Position numbers and translations under genes: made by a program. This document shows, piece after piece, positions 16,695 to 25,074 of a DNA stretch of 43,490 nt. Every line of letters begins with the position of its first letter. Within the stretch, counting starts at the first letter, position 1. The notes under the pieces were generated by a model. The model was given only the letters and a program-made list of their open reading frames with translations. It did not search any database and was not told the origin of the DNA. Source of the DNA: Gammaproteobacteria bacterium (lineage in GTDB: Bacteria > Pseudomonadota > Gammaproteobacteria > Arenicellales > Poriferihabitantaceae); NCBI GenBank assembly GCA_030590945.1, contig JAUVBY010000007.1, positions 1-43,490 of the forward strand, written 5' to 3'.

Positions 16695-17514
16695 GGCGTA
16701 AATCATCGGCATAGGGATTAGCCGGGTACTGATACGGTACCGGACCATCGGGCAAACCCTGAATAAACTGCCGCACCATCGGATCTTCACTATTCTGTAT
16801 TTCTGACGCAGTGCCATGCCCGAGCACATTTTGATCGCCGAGGATATACACATAGTCTGCAATACTCAGACCTTCCTGTACATCATGCGTCACCACCACC
16901 GAGGTCAGGCTCAATGCGTCATTGAGTTCACGAATTAATTTGACAATCACACCCATCGAAATGGGATCCAGCCCCACAAAGGGTTCATCATACATCACAA
17001 GTCTCGGATCCAGTGCGATGGCACGCGCCAGCGCGACCCGGCGCGCCATGCCGCCCGATAATTCAGCTGGCTGTAACTCAGCCGCACCACGCAAACCAAC
17101 CAGCTCCAGCTTCATTTTAACGATAATCCGGATAATCTCTTCCGGCAATGCGGTTTGTTCGCGCAAGGGAAAGGCAATGTTTTCGAAGGTGTCTAAATCG
17201 GTTAGCAGCGCGCTATTTTGAAACAACATGCCCATTTCACGGCGCAGCGCATACAAATTTTTGCCGCGCGCTTTATCCACACGCCTGCCTGCAAAATTAA
17301 TACTTCCCCGTTTGGGCTTTAAGCGTCCACCGATCAATCCCAGCAAAGTTGATTTACCACAGCCGCTCGGCCCCATGATCGCCGTCACTTTGCCGCGCGG
17401 TATGATCAGCGACATTCCCTTGAAAATCAGCTCCCGGCTGAAACCAAATTCGAGATTCTCGATGGTGATCAGAGCATCTTCTGCGCTGGAATTATTTGTG
17501 GTCCTTGCGTTCAT
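16687..17514 (-). CDS. mlaF: MlaF, ATPase of the phospholipid ABC transporter
   Basis: 275 residues. Walker A GPSGCGKST, signature LSGGMARRVALARAIALDP, Walker B LVMYDEPFVGLDP and the switch His in VVVTHDV are all present, so it should be active. First gene of mlaFEDCB-rnm. MlaF powers lipid movement between the inner membrane and MlaC, maintaining outer-membrane asymmetry. Confidence 0.93.
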   Translation of the reverse strand: MNARTTNNSSAEDALITIENLEFGFSRELIFKGMSLIIPRGKVTAIMGPSGCGKSTLLGLIGGRLKPKRGSINFAGRRVDKARGKNLYALRREMGMLFQNSALLTDLDTFENIAFPLREQTALPEEIIRIIVKMKLELVGLRGAAELQPAELSGGMARRVALARAIALDPRLVMYDEPFVGLDPISMGVIVKLIRELNDALSLTSVVVTHDVQEGLSIADYVYILGDQNVLGHGTASEIQNSEDPMVRQFIQGLPDGPVPYQYPANPYADDLRHD

Positions 17515-17684
17515 TACTTATTCCGAAATGGAACAACGATTCTATGAAAATTGGCTGAGCAAAAGATGAATAGCATTCGAATAAATACGACAGCCCCGGT
17601 CAGCTGTCATTTAGCAGGGTATTGTAACGTAATTCCGACTAACCGGAACAGATGTTATCAAGGGAAAGACATTTGCGGACCGGT

Positions 17685-19280
17685 TCAATCTTCGGCGTCC
17701 AGACCCAGCATCAGCTTGTTTATTTGTGCCAGCGGTACACCTAAATTGGACCCACCGTACTCGGGCAGTATAGCCGCATTAACGGCAACCAGCTCACCGG
17801 CTGAGGTCAGAACCGGGCCGCCTGAACCACCCTTGGTCGTATCCGCATCATAGGCTATGGCGTCTATGCTGACCTGCCCGACAATTCCCCGGCTCGCCAG
17901 AGGTTGAATAAGGTTTTTCTCGGCCAGCGCCCGGGCGATTGACCAGAAATCCAGGCCTTCTTCTGTAATTCGATCGATGAATTGCTGGCTGCTTCTCGCT
18001 ACCAATGCGCGCAATCCGGTGGGGTAACCCAGTACAAACACCTCATCTCCGGGGCTCGGCTGCTGGCTTGAGATAACGATGTGTGGAATGTCGTCGGTTA
18101 CCCCGGAGCACCTTAAGATAGCCAGATCCGCATCGCTACTGAGCTTCTCCTGCACGACGTCAAACGGTTCTTTTATGCCAGGCAGATAACCAATAAATTT
18201 TTCAAGCACCGGCTCAATATCATTGCCTTGCATTACCTCCAGAGCCGGGTCCTCGCCCCAGGGGCGAGCCACATGCCGGTTGGTCATCAAACGCCCGGAT
18301 GATGAAATCACAAAAGCCGTACCACTAAATTGATTGGACGCCACCGGGCCTTCTCCGTCAAAAGACATGACCGGCCGACCATCAAGCGTTAATATCGGGC
18401 CTCCCGCCTCAGAAATCACATAGCGCATTTTCCGACCGGTTTCACGCTCCTGGTAAACCCATGCGCCCTGTAGAAACACGATCGCACGTGAGGCTTCGGT
18501 TACAACACGCTGCGCCGCGCCGGACTTAAGCTCCAGCGCCGTGACACGCTGCCTGGCCTCGGACAGGCCGGAACTGATAAGCAGGCTAAGATCATTGAGC
18601 TCATTTCGTGAGATAAATTCAGCCTGTTGTTTTCTCACCCAGTCGGTGGCCGAACTGAGTTCCGCCAATTGGGCGGCCAGATTTTGTTCCGTGATTCGGC
18701 TGGTATTCCATTGCATCAGGACCAGACCCGCCAGTACCGCCAGAATAGCGATAACGGATAACCTGAATATCAGCCCGCTGCGGACGGAAATATCCGTTAC
18801 CATGTTGACCGGCAATCGTACGGCAAACCCGGCCCAGCCCGTCGATTCAAAGCGGGTACGTTTTACGCAATCAGTAAACAGGCCACCCAGCTCGACTTCA
18901 TTGCCACCGGTCGCTGAAGCGAACCCGTATTTGAGCAACAACGGAGGTTCTTCAATTTCTATAATATCCCCGCGACTCAGGACCGCACTCAAAACCAGCG
19001 CGCCATTCAGGCGTATGGCGGCCTCGCGATTACTTTCGAGTTCAAAGCCTCCTTCGGCGGGGTGAAAACGAGCCAGCGTCTCGCGTGCGTCTGGTTCTGT
19101 GGCATCTTCACTAATCACCGCGCCCTGTACCGGATCCAGCTTCAGGTGATAAGTTTGATCTTCTTCCAGCCTGAAGATTTTACCGCGATGAACACCAGAC
19201 AGACAGGTGAGTGCCGGAATATCCTTACTACCGGACGTATTCCCGGAACGCTCCTCTTGTTTGCTTGTTGCACTCAACAT
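17685..19280 (-). CDS. FHA-like / transmembrane / trypsin-like serine protease
   Basis: 531 residues. Residues ~22-120 resemble a forkhead-associated domain (LTCLSGVHRGKIFRLEEDQ, then LNGALVLSAVLSRGDIIEIEE), but the GR and SxxH residues that bind phosphothreonine are absent. One membrane helix lies at ~168-189, followed by a probable coiled coil (~195-265). Residues ~315-528 form a trypsin-like domain with the triad H336 (MTNRHVA), D385 (DADLAIL) and S486 (KGGSGGPV). The likely topology is a cytoplasmic FHA-like part and a periplasmic protease. There is no PDZ domain, unlike DegP/DegS. It stands alone, and the substrate is unknown. Confidence 0.75.
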   Translation of the reverse strand: MLSATSKQEERSGNTSGSKDIPALTCLSGVHRGKIFRLEEDQTYHLKLDPVQGAVISEDATEPDARETLARFHPAEGGFELESNREAAIRLNGALVLSAVLSRGDIIEIEEPPLLLKYGFASATGGNEVELGGLFTDCVKRTRFESTGWAGFAVRLPVNMVTDISVRSGLIFRLSVIAILAVLAGLVLMQWNTSRITEQNLAAQLAELSSATDWVRKQQAEFISRNELNDLSLLISSGLSEARQRVTALELKSGAAQRVVTEASRAIVFLQGAWVYQERETGRKMRYVISEAGGPILTLDGRPVMSFDGEGPVASNQFSGTAFVISSSGRLMTNRHVARPWGEDPALEVMQGNDIEPVLEKFIGYLPGIKEPFDVVQEKLSSDADLAILRCSGVTDDIPHIVISSQQPSPGDEVFVLGYPTGLRALVARSSQQFIDRITEEGLDFWSIARALAEKNLIQPLASRGIVGQVSIDAIAYDADTTKGGSGGPVLTSAGELVAVNAAILPEYGGSNLGVPLAQINKLMLGLDAED

Positions 19281-19366
19281 ATTTATTCATGGCTTATGTA
19301 ACCATTTGAGTGGATTTCCCGCAATAGGTTCAGTGGCCCAAACCTGCTTGTGCAGGCAATATAGCT

Positions 19367-19795
19367 TTAGTCCTGAACGCGCACCGCCAGCACATCGCAC
19401 TTTGCGATATGCAATACACCGGTCGCCGTAGAACCCAGCAATAAGCCAAAGCCATGCCGCCCATGACTTCCAAGGACAATTAGATCGGCCTCGATCTCAG
19501 CAGCGTAGTCGATGATCACCCCTTTGGGTGGGCCGTGCCCGATGTGCGTGTTCTGGAACTTGATACCCAGCCTCGCCACACAGGCATCCATGTCCTCCTT
19601 TGCCTTTTCATTTAGACGCTCTTCAATGTTCGGCAGCATTGCCAGACCACCTTCAAGTTGCATGCTGGGGTAATAGTCCACCACATGCACCAGGCTGAGT
19701 TGTGCACCGTATTTTTGTGCCACTTCAACCGCGCGCCTTTCCGCGCGCTCAGCCTCAGGGGAAAAATCACTTGCCAGAAGAATATTTTTATACAT
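19367..19795 (-). CDS. Universal stress protein (UspA family)
   Basis: 142 residues, single Usp domain. It begins KNILLASDFSPEAERAERRAVEVA and ends with the ATP-binding loop GSHGRHGFGLLLGSTATGVL, so it should bind nucleotide. A perfect AGGAGG precedes the ATG. An FNR/Anr-like box lies about 85 bases upstream, which would fit induction at low oxygen as for many Usp genes. Confidence 0.92.
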   Translation of the reverse strand: MYKNILLASDFSPEAERAERRAVEVAQKYGAQLSLVHVVDYYPSMQLEGGLAMLPNIEERLNEKAKEDMDACVARLGIKFQNTHIGHGPPKGVIIDYAAEIEADLIVLGSHGRHGFGLLLGSTATGVLHIAKCDVLAVRVQD

Positions 19796-19879
19796 CGTTA
19801 TGCCTCCTTAGTTAGCATCGGTTTAATTGATAAAGCCTTTTCAAGCTTTATAGTATGCCTGATAATTAAGCAGTATATG

Positions 19880-19893
19880 CTGATGCAGGTCAA
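19880..19893 (-). promoter_or_regulatory. Candidate FNR/Anr box upstream of the usp gene
   Basis: The minus strand reads TTGACCTGCATCAG, 8 of 10 conserved positions of TTGATNNNNATCAA. A possible -10 element TACTAT follows 24 bases later (19850-19855). This is close to the class II activator spacing of about 22. The match is seen; control by an FNR-type protein is inference. Confidence 0.45.
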
Positions 19894-19969
19894 TTATTTC
19901 TTGAATGAAGAATCAGGAGCCTGCCGGATTTAACCTCTTTCGTTCAAAACGCCTAAGCCCGACAGACGC

Positions 19970-20662
19970 CTAAGCGAGGCCCATCAGTTCGGTCAGTGTT
20001 CGCGCTTCCATCGCCCGATGAACGCTTTGCTTCGCTGGTTCAAAAAACAGGCCGGCCCGGATATTCTTCTCGATGGATGGCCGAAGCCGATGCAACACGG
20101 ATTTTATATCGCGTAAGCTTTGACAGGGCAGGAAAACCACCTGATAGTCAGCGGGTAAACTGGGCGCATCTGATTGGCGCGGATCCCAGACAAGGCCCGC
20201 TCCACATGTTTGTGCAAGAGATTTTTGTGTTTGAATATCCAGTGTTTTACTATAAATATTAATCACATAACACGCTGAAATTGCGGAATAAGCCGCCATT
20301 CGTTCCGGCGTCGAATTGTCATCTACATTGACCACAATGCAGGCGATATTTTGTGCCAGAGGCGCAAGCGCGGATAACGCGGTTTTTATATCCTGCGCAT
20401 CTGTCAGCGGCGGCCACTCGATGATGAGTTCAAAGCGATCATCCATCTCAGACGCAATCTCGGCAATCTTCGCCTCGGGCCCGAACCAGCTCGCGCAGGA
20501 AAGATACACGGCCCCAAAATCGTTCATAAAATAGGCCAGACGCCATTCTTCCGGACAGTTTTCAGGATAATACTGATCGTCCCACAGCGGGTTTTCAAAT
20601 CCCATGGTACTGCAAACGCACCGCGCGCACGAAGACAGAAAAGGCGGATTATCGAGACTCAT
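19970..20662 (-). CDS. Unrecognised protein, weakly DUF72-like, coupled to traR/dksA-like gene
   Basis: 230 residues from the ATG at 20662 (MSLDNPPF). The frame opens further up only with TTG. The start overlaps the end of the TraR-like gene by 14 bases. WDDQYYPENCPEEWRLAYFMNDFGAVYLS resembles the opening of DUF72 TIM-barrel proteins (YPE...W..Y...F..VE), and FELIIEWPPLTDAQD suggests a second strand, but the DUF72 catalytic-like residues are not clear. A second possible start is MGFENP at 20605, after a short cysteine-containing leader. No function can be assigned. Confidence 0.65.
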   Translation of the reverse strand: MSLDNPPFLSSCARCVCSTMGFENPLWDDQYYPENCPEEWRLAYFMNDFGAVYLSCASWFGPEAKIAEIASEMDDRFELIIEWPPLTDAQDIKTALSALAPLAQNIACIVVNVDDNSTPERMAAYSAISACYVINIYSKTLDIQTQKSLAQTCGAGLVWDPRQSDAPSLPADYQVVFLPCQSLRDIKSVLHRLRPSIEKNIRAGLFFEPAKQSVHRAMEARTLTELMGLA

Positions 20663-20990
20663 TTTTCTGCGCACATGTAATGCAAAATGGTGCAGCAGGG
20701 TCAAGCATCAAACGCCCGTGCGCAATTTCTTCTCCACAGTCCTCACAATAGCCGTAATCACCCTCAGCCATATTTTTGAGCGCGGCATCCAGGCGGCTAA
20801 TCTCAATTTTGCGTCGGCGCTGTGCTTCCTGGTTCATCGCCTGAGATTGCATCGCGTCCATCCGGGATAAACGCCCTACACGGGTTTGGTCCAGAACAAC
20901 CGTATCACAGCCAGCTTCTGCCTGCGCCTGAAGAGCCTGTAATTCTTTTATCCTGCTTTGAGTTTGAATTTTGAGTTTTGTAGTTTGCAT
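20649..20990 (-). CDS. TraR/DksA family zinc-finger protein
   Basis: 113 residues. An N-terminal helical region (~1-75) precedes a C4 zinc finger, YCEDCGEEIAHGRLMLDP...FCITC, with all four cysteines. DksA-family proteins enter the secondary channel of RNA polymerase and alter initiation together with ppGpp. At 113 residues it is shorter than DksA (about 150) and longer than TraR (about 73), and the DxxDxA tip motif is not obvious. The next gene overlaps its end, so the two are likely made together. Confidence 0.85.
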   Translation of the reverse strand: MQTTKLKIQTQSRIKELQALQAQAEAGCDTVVLDQTRVGRLSRMDAMQSQAMNQEAQRRRKIEISRLDAALKNMAEGDYGYCEDCGEEIAHGRLMLDPAAPFCITCAQKNESR

Positions 20991-21031
20991 GCTGGAAGTT
21001 TACATGAGTGCAAAACGGCTCCGGTCTATTT

Positions 21032-21110
21032 TCCATGACTAAAAGAGACCTAAAGCCACGGCTCCCGTCTACACCCGGGCAATGGAAGCGGGGTTTCAAG
21101 CCCGCCAAAT
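21032..21110. other. Hairpins in the traR-msbA divergent gap
   Basis: Two hairpins are visible: GGTCT with AGACC (plus inner TTTT/AAAA), and GCGGG with CCCGC around an 8-base loop. Neither has a terminator tail. They lie between two divergent genes, so they may belong to a leader RNA. Confidence 0.35.
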
Positions 21111-21179
21111 TCACTCACAAGCGACCCCCTGCACGGAATAAACCAATCGCCAGGAATACTTTACGGTAGAATTCGCGGC

Positions 21180-22961
21180 ATGCCTTCAGTCCAAGCCCCC
21201 AGCCAGACCAGCAGCGAGCTATATCGGCGTTTACTGCGCTACGTTTTACCTTATAAGTGGGTATTTGTCGTTGCTATAATTGGCATGTTTGTGGTTGCCC
21301 TGGGTGAGACTGCCTTTGTGGCACTACTTAAGCCGATCATGGATGATGGTTTTGTCAACCGGGATCAGTTTTTGATTAAATGGTTGCCATTGGCGTTGGT
21401 GATAGTGATGTTCCTACGCGGCCTGGGCCAGTTTGTTGATACCTACACCATGGCCTGGATCGGGCGGCGAATTGTGTATGACTTGCGTACCCAGCTATTT
21501 GATCGTCATTTACACCTGCCCGAATCGTATTTCGACACCCATCCGACCGCGAATCTTGTCTCACAACTTGTGTTCGACTGCGAGCAAGTTTCCAAAGCCA
21601 GCACCCAGGCTATTCGCGTTCTGGTACGCGACAGCATTAATATTATCCTGCTGTTGATCTGGATGTCTTATCTCAGCTGGAAAACAACACTAGCCCTGTT
21701 ACTCATCGTACCCGTCGCCTGGGTGATTATTCGATTCTCGAGCAAAAAATTAAGAAAAGCCAGCAGCGAACTACAACGCACGGTCGGTCGTATTACGCAG
21801 GTGGCTGGCGAGGCATTGACAGGGCACGAACTGGTCAAGGCCTTTAACGGCTTTGACCAACAAAAACACCTGTTTGATCTGAGCAATAACCGTAACCGGC
21901 AACAGTTCATGAAACGCATCATGGTGGTCGCGATCAGCGTACCGCTGATCATTTTTGTCGCCGGCCTCGCGCTGGCCATGATTGTCTGGTATGCCCTGCA
22001 ACAAACGGGCGAAAGCCAGGTAAGCGCCGGAACCTTCATTTCCTATATATCGGCAACCGTCATGCTGATGCAACCGATTCGCCGTTTATCACGCCTCAAC
22101 GAGGTGATACAAACCGGCCTGGCTGCATCTGAATCTATTTTCAGCACCCTGGATCTAGAGCCCGAGCAGGATTCGGGTTCGCGCCTTCTGGATGTACCGG
22201 TATCCGGCAGCTTAACGTTTGAACAGGTTTCATTTAGCTATGCCGGTGGCGAACAGCCCGCGCTGGCGGACATCAGTTTTGAAGTACCTGCGCGCTCCAA
22301 GGTTGCATTGGTGGGTGCATCGGGCAGCGGAAAATCGACGGTAGTAAAACTGCTGATGGGCCTGTATCGCGCCAACATCGGCTCGATCAAAATCGATGGG
22401 CAGGAAATAGATGAGTTAAGCCTCACTTCACTGCGCGAAGCCATCGCCTTCGTACCGCAAAAATCGGTGTTATTTAACGACAGCCTGCAGGAGAATGTTC
22501 GCTATGGCTCAGCGGAACTCGACCCGACACGCTTTGCTGAGGTCATCGATGCTGCGCTGTTAACGCAAGTCGTGGAGTCCCACCCCGATGGCGTTGACCA
22601 GAATATCGGTGAAAATGGTGACCGGCTTTCCGGAGGGCAGCAACAACGCATCGCCATTGCTCGCGCCTTGTATAAAGATGCCCCGATACTCATTCTGGAT
22701 GAAGCCACCTCGTCGCTCGACTCCGAAGCTGAAAACAAAATCCAGACCGCCATTGATGCTCTGCTGCAGAACCGTACAGCGATGATCATCGCGCACCGCT
22801 TGTCGACTATTCGCAATGCCGACCTGATCCTGGTGTTTGACCAGGGTCGTATCGTAGAGCAGGGATCACACGCCTCACTGCTCGAAAAGAAAGGCGTGTA
22901 TGCCAATCTGGTTAAAGCGCAGGAATACAGGCAAGACACGGATACCAGCGGGAGCACCTGA
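21180..22961 (+). CDS. msbA: MsbA-type lipid A exporter (ABC transporter)
   Basis: 593 residues, a half-transporter with six membrane helices (~20-320) fused to an ATPase domain (~345-580). Walker A GASGSGKST, signature LSGGQQQRIAIARAL, Walker B ILILDEATSSLD and H-loop IAHRLST are intact. It flips core-lipid A across the inner membrane. lpxK follows after 2 bases, the classical msbA-lpxK pairing, which supports the name. Confidence 0.95.
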   Translation: MPSVQAPSQTSSELYRRLLRYVLPYKWVFVVAIIGMFVVALGETAFVALLKPIMDDGFVNRDQFLIKWLPLALVIVMFLRGLGQFVDTYTMAWIGRRIVYDLRTQLFDRHLHLPESYFDTHPTANLVSQLVFDCEQVSKASTQAIRVLVRDSINIILLLIWMSYLSWKTTLALLLIVPVAWVIIRFSSKKLRKASSELQRTVGRITQVAGEALTGHELVKAFNGFDQQKHLFDLSNNRNRQQFMKRIMVVAISVPLIIFVAGLALAMIVWYALQQTGESQVSAGTFISYISATVMLMQPIRRLSRLNEVIQTGLAASESIFSTLDLEPEQDSGSRLLDVPVSGSLTFEQVSFSYAGGEQPALADISFEVPARSKVALVGASGSGKSTVVKLLMGLYRANIGSIKIDGQEIDELSLTSLREAIAFVPQKSVLFNDSLQENVRYGSAELDPTRFAEVIDAALLTQVVESHPDGVDQNIGENGDRLSGGQQQRIAIARALYKDAPILILDEATSSLDSEAENKIQTAIDALLQNRTAMIIAHRLSTIRNADLILVFDQGRIVEQGSHASLLEKKGVYANLVKAQEYRQDTDTSGST

Positions 22962-22963
22962 CC

Positions 22964-23959
22964 GTGCAAGCGTTCATTCGTGCGCAGTGGAATAAACGCG
23001 GGATTTGGGCCTGGCTCTGGCTGCCGCTGAGCCTGCTGGTATGTGCACTAGCGTCTCTTAAACGAAAAGCGTATGAAGAAGGCCTGTTTACAGCAAGCCG
23101 GGTAAACGCCCCAGTGATCGTGATTGGCAATCTAAGCGTAGGCGGGACTGGCAAAACACCCCTGGTAGCTCACATTGCACAATTACTAGACAAACAGGGC
23201 TATCAACCCGGCATTATTAGTCGAGGTTATAAAGGTTCTGCGCGTCGTTGGCCGCAAAATGTCACACCCGAAAGTAATCCGCAAAAGGTAGGCGATGAGC
23301 CGGTGATGCTTGCCGGCCTGACGGGTTGCCCGGTTGTAGCTGGCCCCGATCGTATACGATCTGCGCAACAGCTAATCGATCAAAACAAATGCGATGTCAT
23401 TCTCAGTGATGACGGCTTTCAGCATTTAAAACTCGTGCGCGACATTAACATACTGGTATTCGATGCAGCGTTAAATGACGGACTGGGCAATCGCTGGTGC
23501 CTGCCATCGGGGCCTCTTCGGGAACCGGCCGGTGCTCGCCGGGCGGCCGATATGCAGGTCTTCCACGAAAATGTTCCGGGATCAACCAGGGGGGCGACCT
23601 ACGCGATGACACTAATACCCGGAGAGATTTACGCACTGAATGATAATACAATCGCTAGCATGGACTTGCTCAAACAACAGCCATTACATGCTGTTGCAGG
23701 AATAGGTAATCCGGGACGCTTTTTTGAAAGTGCGCGCGGCTTAGGTTTAAACATTCTGGAACAGTCTTTTGATGACCATCATGTATTTACCACAAAAGAC
23801 CTTGCTTTCGATGACGAATATGATGTCATCACAACGCAAAAAGATGCGATAAAATTAGCGAACATTGAAACCCGTAGAGCAATATGGGTTTTACCGGTTC
23901 AAGCCGATCCGGGCACACGCTTTGATGCTGATTTACTGGACAAACTGAGGACGCTCTAA
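22964..23959 (+). CDS. lpxK: Tetraacyldisaccharide 4'-kinase
   Basis: 331 residues with a GTG start 2 bases after the msbA stop. An N-terminal membrane-associated helix is followed by the P-loop VIGNLSVGGTGKTPLVAHIA, then ISRGYKG, VGDEPVML and SDDGFQHLKLVRD. It phosphorylates the 4' position of the lipid A precursor at the inner membrane. Confidence 0.95.
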   Translation: MQAFIRAQWNKRGIWAWLWLPLSLLVCALASLKRKAYEEGLFTASRVNAPVIVIGNLSVGGTGKTPLVAHIAQLLDKQGYQPGIISRGYKGSARRWPQNVTPESNPQKVGDEPVMLAGLTGCPVVAGPDRIRSAQQLIDQNKCDVILSDDGFQHLKLVRDINILVFDAALNDGLGNRWCLPSGPLREPAGARRAADMQVFHENVPGSTRGATYAMTLIPGEIYALNDNTIASMDLLKQQPLHAVAGIGNPGRFFESARGLGLNILEQSFDDHHVFTTKDLAFDDEYDVITTQKDAIKLANIETRRAIWVLPVQADPGTRFDADLLDKLRTL

Positions 23960-23964
23960 AGACT

Positions 23965-24702
23965 ATGGCCGAATTTACCGTCATCATTCCCGCCCGCTAT
24001 GGCGCCAGCAGGCTACCGGGTAAGCCCATGCTTGATCTTGCCGGAATACCGGTTGTACAGCACGTCATCAATCGCGCACACGACAGCGGGGCGACGCGCG
24101 TCATTGTCGCCACGGATGACGCGCGCATCAAAAACGTAGCGCTAAACGCCGGCGCAGAAGCCGTCATGACGCGTGCGGACCACCCGTCCGGAACCGATAG
24201 AATTGCGGAAACCGCACAGATACTTTCCCTGCCCGACGAAGAAATTATTATTAATGTGCAGGGTGATGAGCCCGATATGCCGCCAGAACTCATCCGCCAA
24301 ATGGCCGATTCGCTTGCCGACCGGCCCGAGATTTCGATGTGTACTGCCTGCACCCCGATCATCCATGCGGATAGCATCAATAATCCCAATGTAGTTAAGG
24401 TTGTACGTGATAAAAACGATATTGCGCTGTATTTCAGTCGCGCTCCAATTCCGTTTGAACGAGATGAGGGGGGTGAGTTTGCATATCGACGACATCTGGG
24501 TATTTACGCCTACCGCGCAAAATATTTGATTGAGTTTGCCAAAACCCCCGCCTGCGCACTGGAACAAAGCGAAAAACTCGAACAGCTACGAGTTTTGTAT
24601 CGCGGTGATAAACTGTATTGCCCCGACGCCATTAAATCGCCGGGAATCGGCATTGATACCCAGGCCGATATCGTGCGAGCCCGGGCAGAGTGGCCTAAAT
24701 AG
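23965..24702 (+). CDS. kdsB: 3-deoxy-manno-octulosonate cytidylyltransferase
   Basis: 245 residues. Activates Kdo with CTP to give CMP-Kdo. IPARYGASRLPGKPMLDLAG is the nucleotide-binding start, followed by MTRADHPSGTDRIAE and NVQGDEPDMPPELI. It begins 5 bases after lpxK and completes the lipid A/Kdo transcription unit. Confidence 0.95.
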   Translation: MAEFTVIIPARYGASRLPGKPMLDLAGIPVVQHVINRAHDSGATRVIVATDDARIKNVALNAGAEAVMTRADHPSGTDRIAETAQILSLPDEEIIINVQGDEPDMPPELIRQMADSLADRPEISMCTACTPIIHADSINNPNVVKVVRDKNDIALYFSRAPIPFERDEGGEFAYRRHLGIYAYRAKYLIEFAKTPACALEQSEKLEQLRVLYRGDKLYCPDAIKSPGIGIDTQADIVRARAEWPK

Positions 24703-24998
24703 TGCGCCCGGGCTTCAGCATCGACGTCGTATATTGCGAGCGCGACCAGCAACATTGTGTCACGCTGCAGGTAGAGGAAGGGTGTTCGGCTGCGCAGGCC
24801 ATTGAACTATCAAACCTGCTGCAGCGCTTTGACTTAAAGATTGAGGGCACGCAAGCGTCTCCCATTGGAATTTTTGGTAAAAAAGTTTCGCCGGATACGG
24901 AGTTAAACCACGGTGACCGGCTTGAAATATACCGCCCGCTACTACTGTCGCCCACCGAAGCCAGGCGATTGAGAGCCCGGACTCTGGCAACGTCTTAA
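24702..24998 (+). CDS. rnfH: RnfH family ubiquitin-like protein
   Basis: 98 residues with a GTG start that shares one base with the kdsB stop (TAGTG). The beta-grasp fold is indicated by IDVVYCERDQQHCVTLQVEEG, IGIFGKKVSPDTELNHGDRLEIYRPL and the tail TEARRLRA, all typical of RnfH (UPF0125). Its function is unclear; it is usually found beside rnf genes or ratA/smpB, so the coupling to kdsB is less usual. Confidence 0.88.
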   Translation: MRPGFSIDVVYCERDQQHCVTLQVEEGCSAAQAIELSNLLQRFDLKIEGTQASPIGIFGKKVSPDTELNHGDRLEIYRPLLLSPTEARRLRARTLATS

Positions 24999-25037
24999 GG
25001 GCGGCATTAGTGCAATATTCTGGCTCTACAAACTGTT

Positions 25038-25068
25038 AGAATAACGCCCCTAATTAGCAAGTTATTCT
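25038..25068. promoter_or_regulatory. Inverted repeat just upstream of the epimerase gene
   Basis: AGAATAAC and GTTATTCT are exact complements separated by 15 bases. The second arm ends 6 bases before the ATG. It could be an operator or a leader hairpin hiding the ribosome-binding site (CTTCCTCT gives no Shine-Dalgarno sequence). Confidence 0.35.
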
Positions 25069-25074
25069 TCCTCT

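Noticed and set aside
16695-16862. N-terminal extension of MlaE
   Set aside because: It is inside mlaF, and the conserved MlaE start and normal length fit 16694.
20905-21114. 69-codon open frame on the minus strand before msbA
   Set aside because: It overlaps the TraR-like gene out of frame and spans the hairpins; no coding features.
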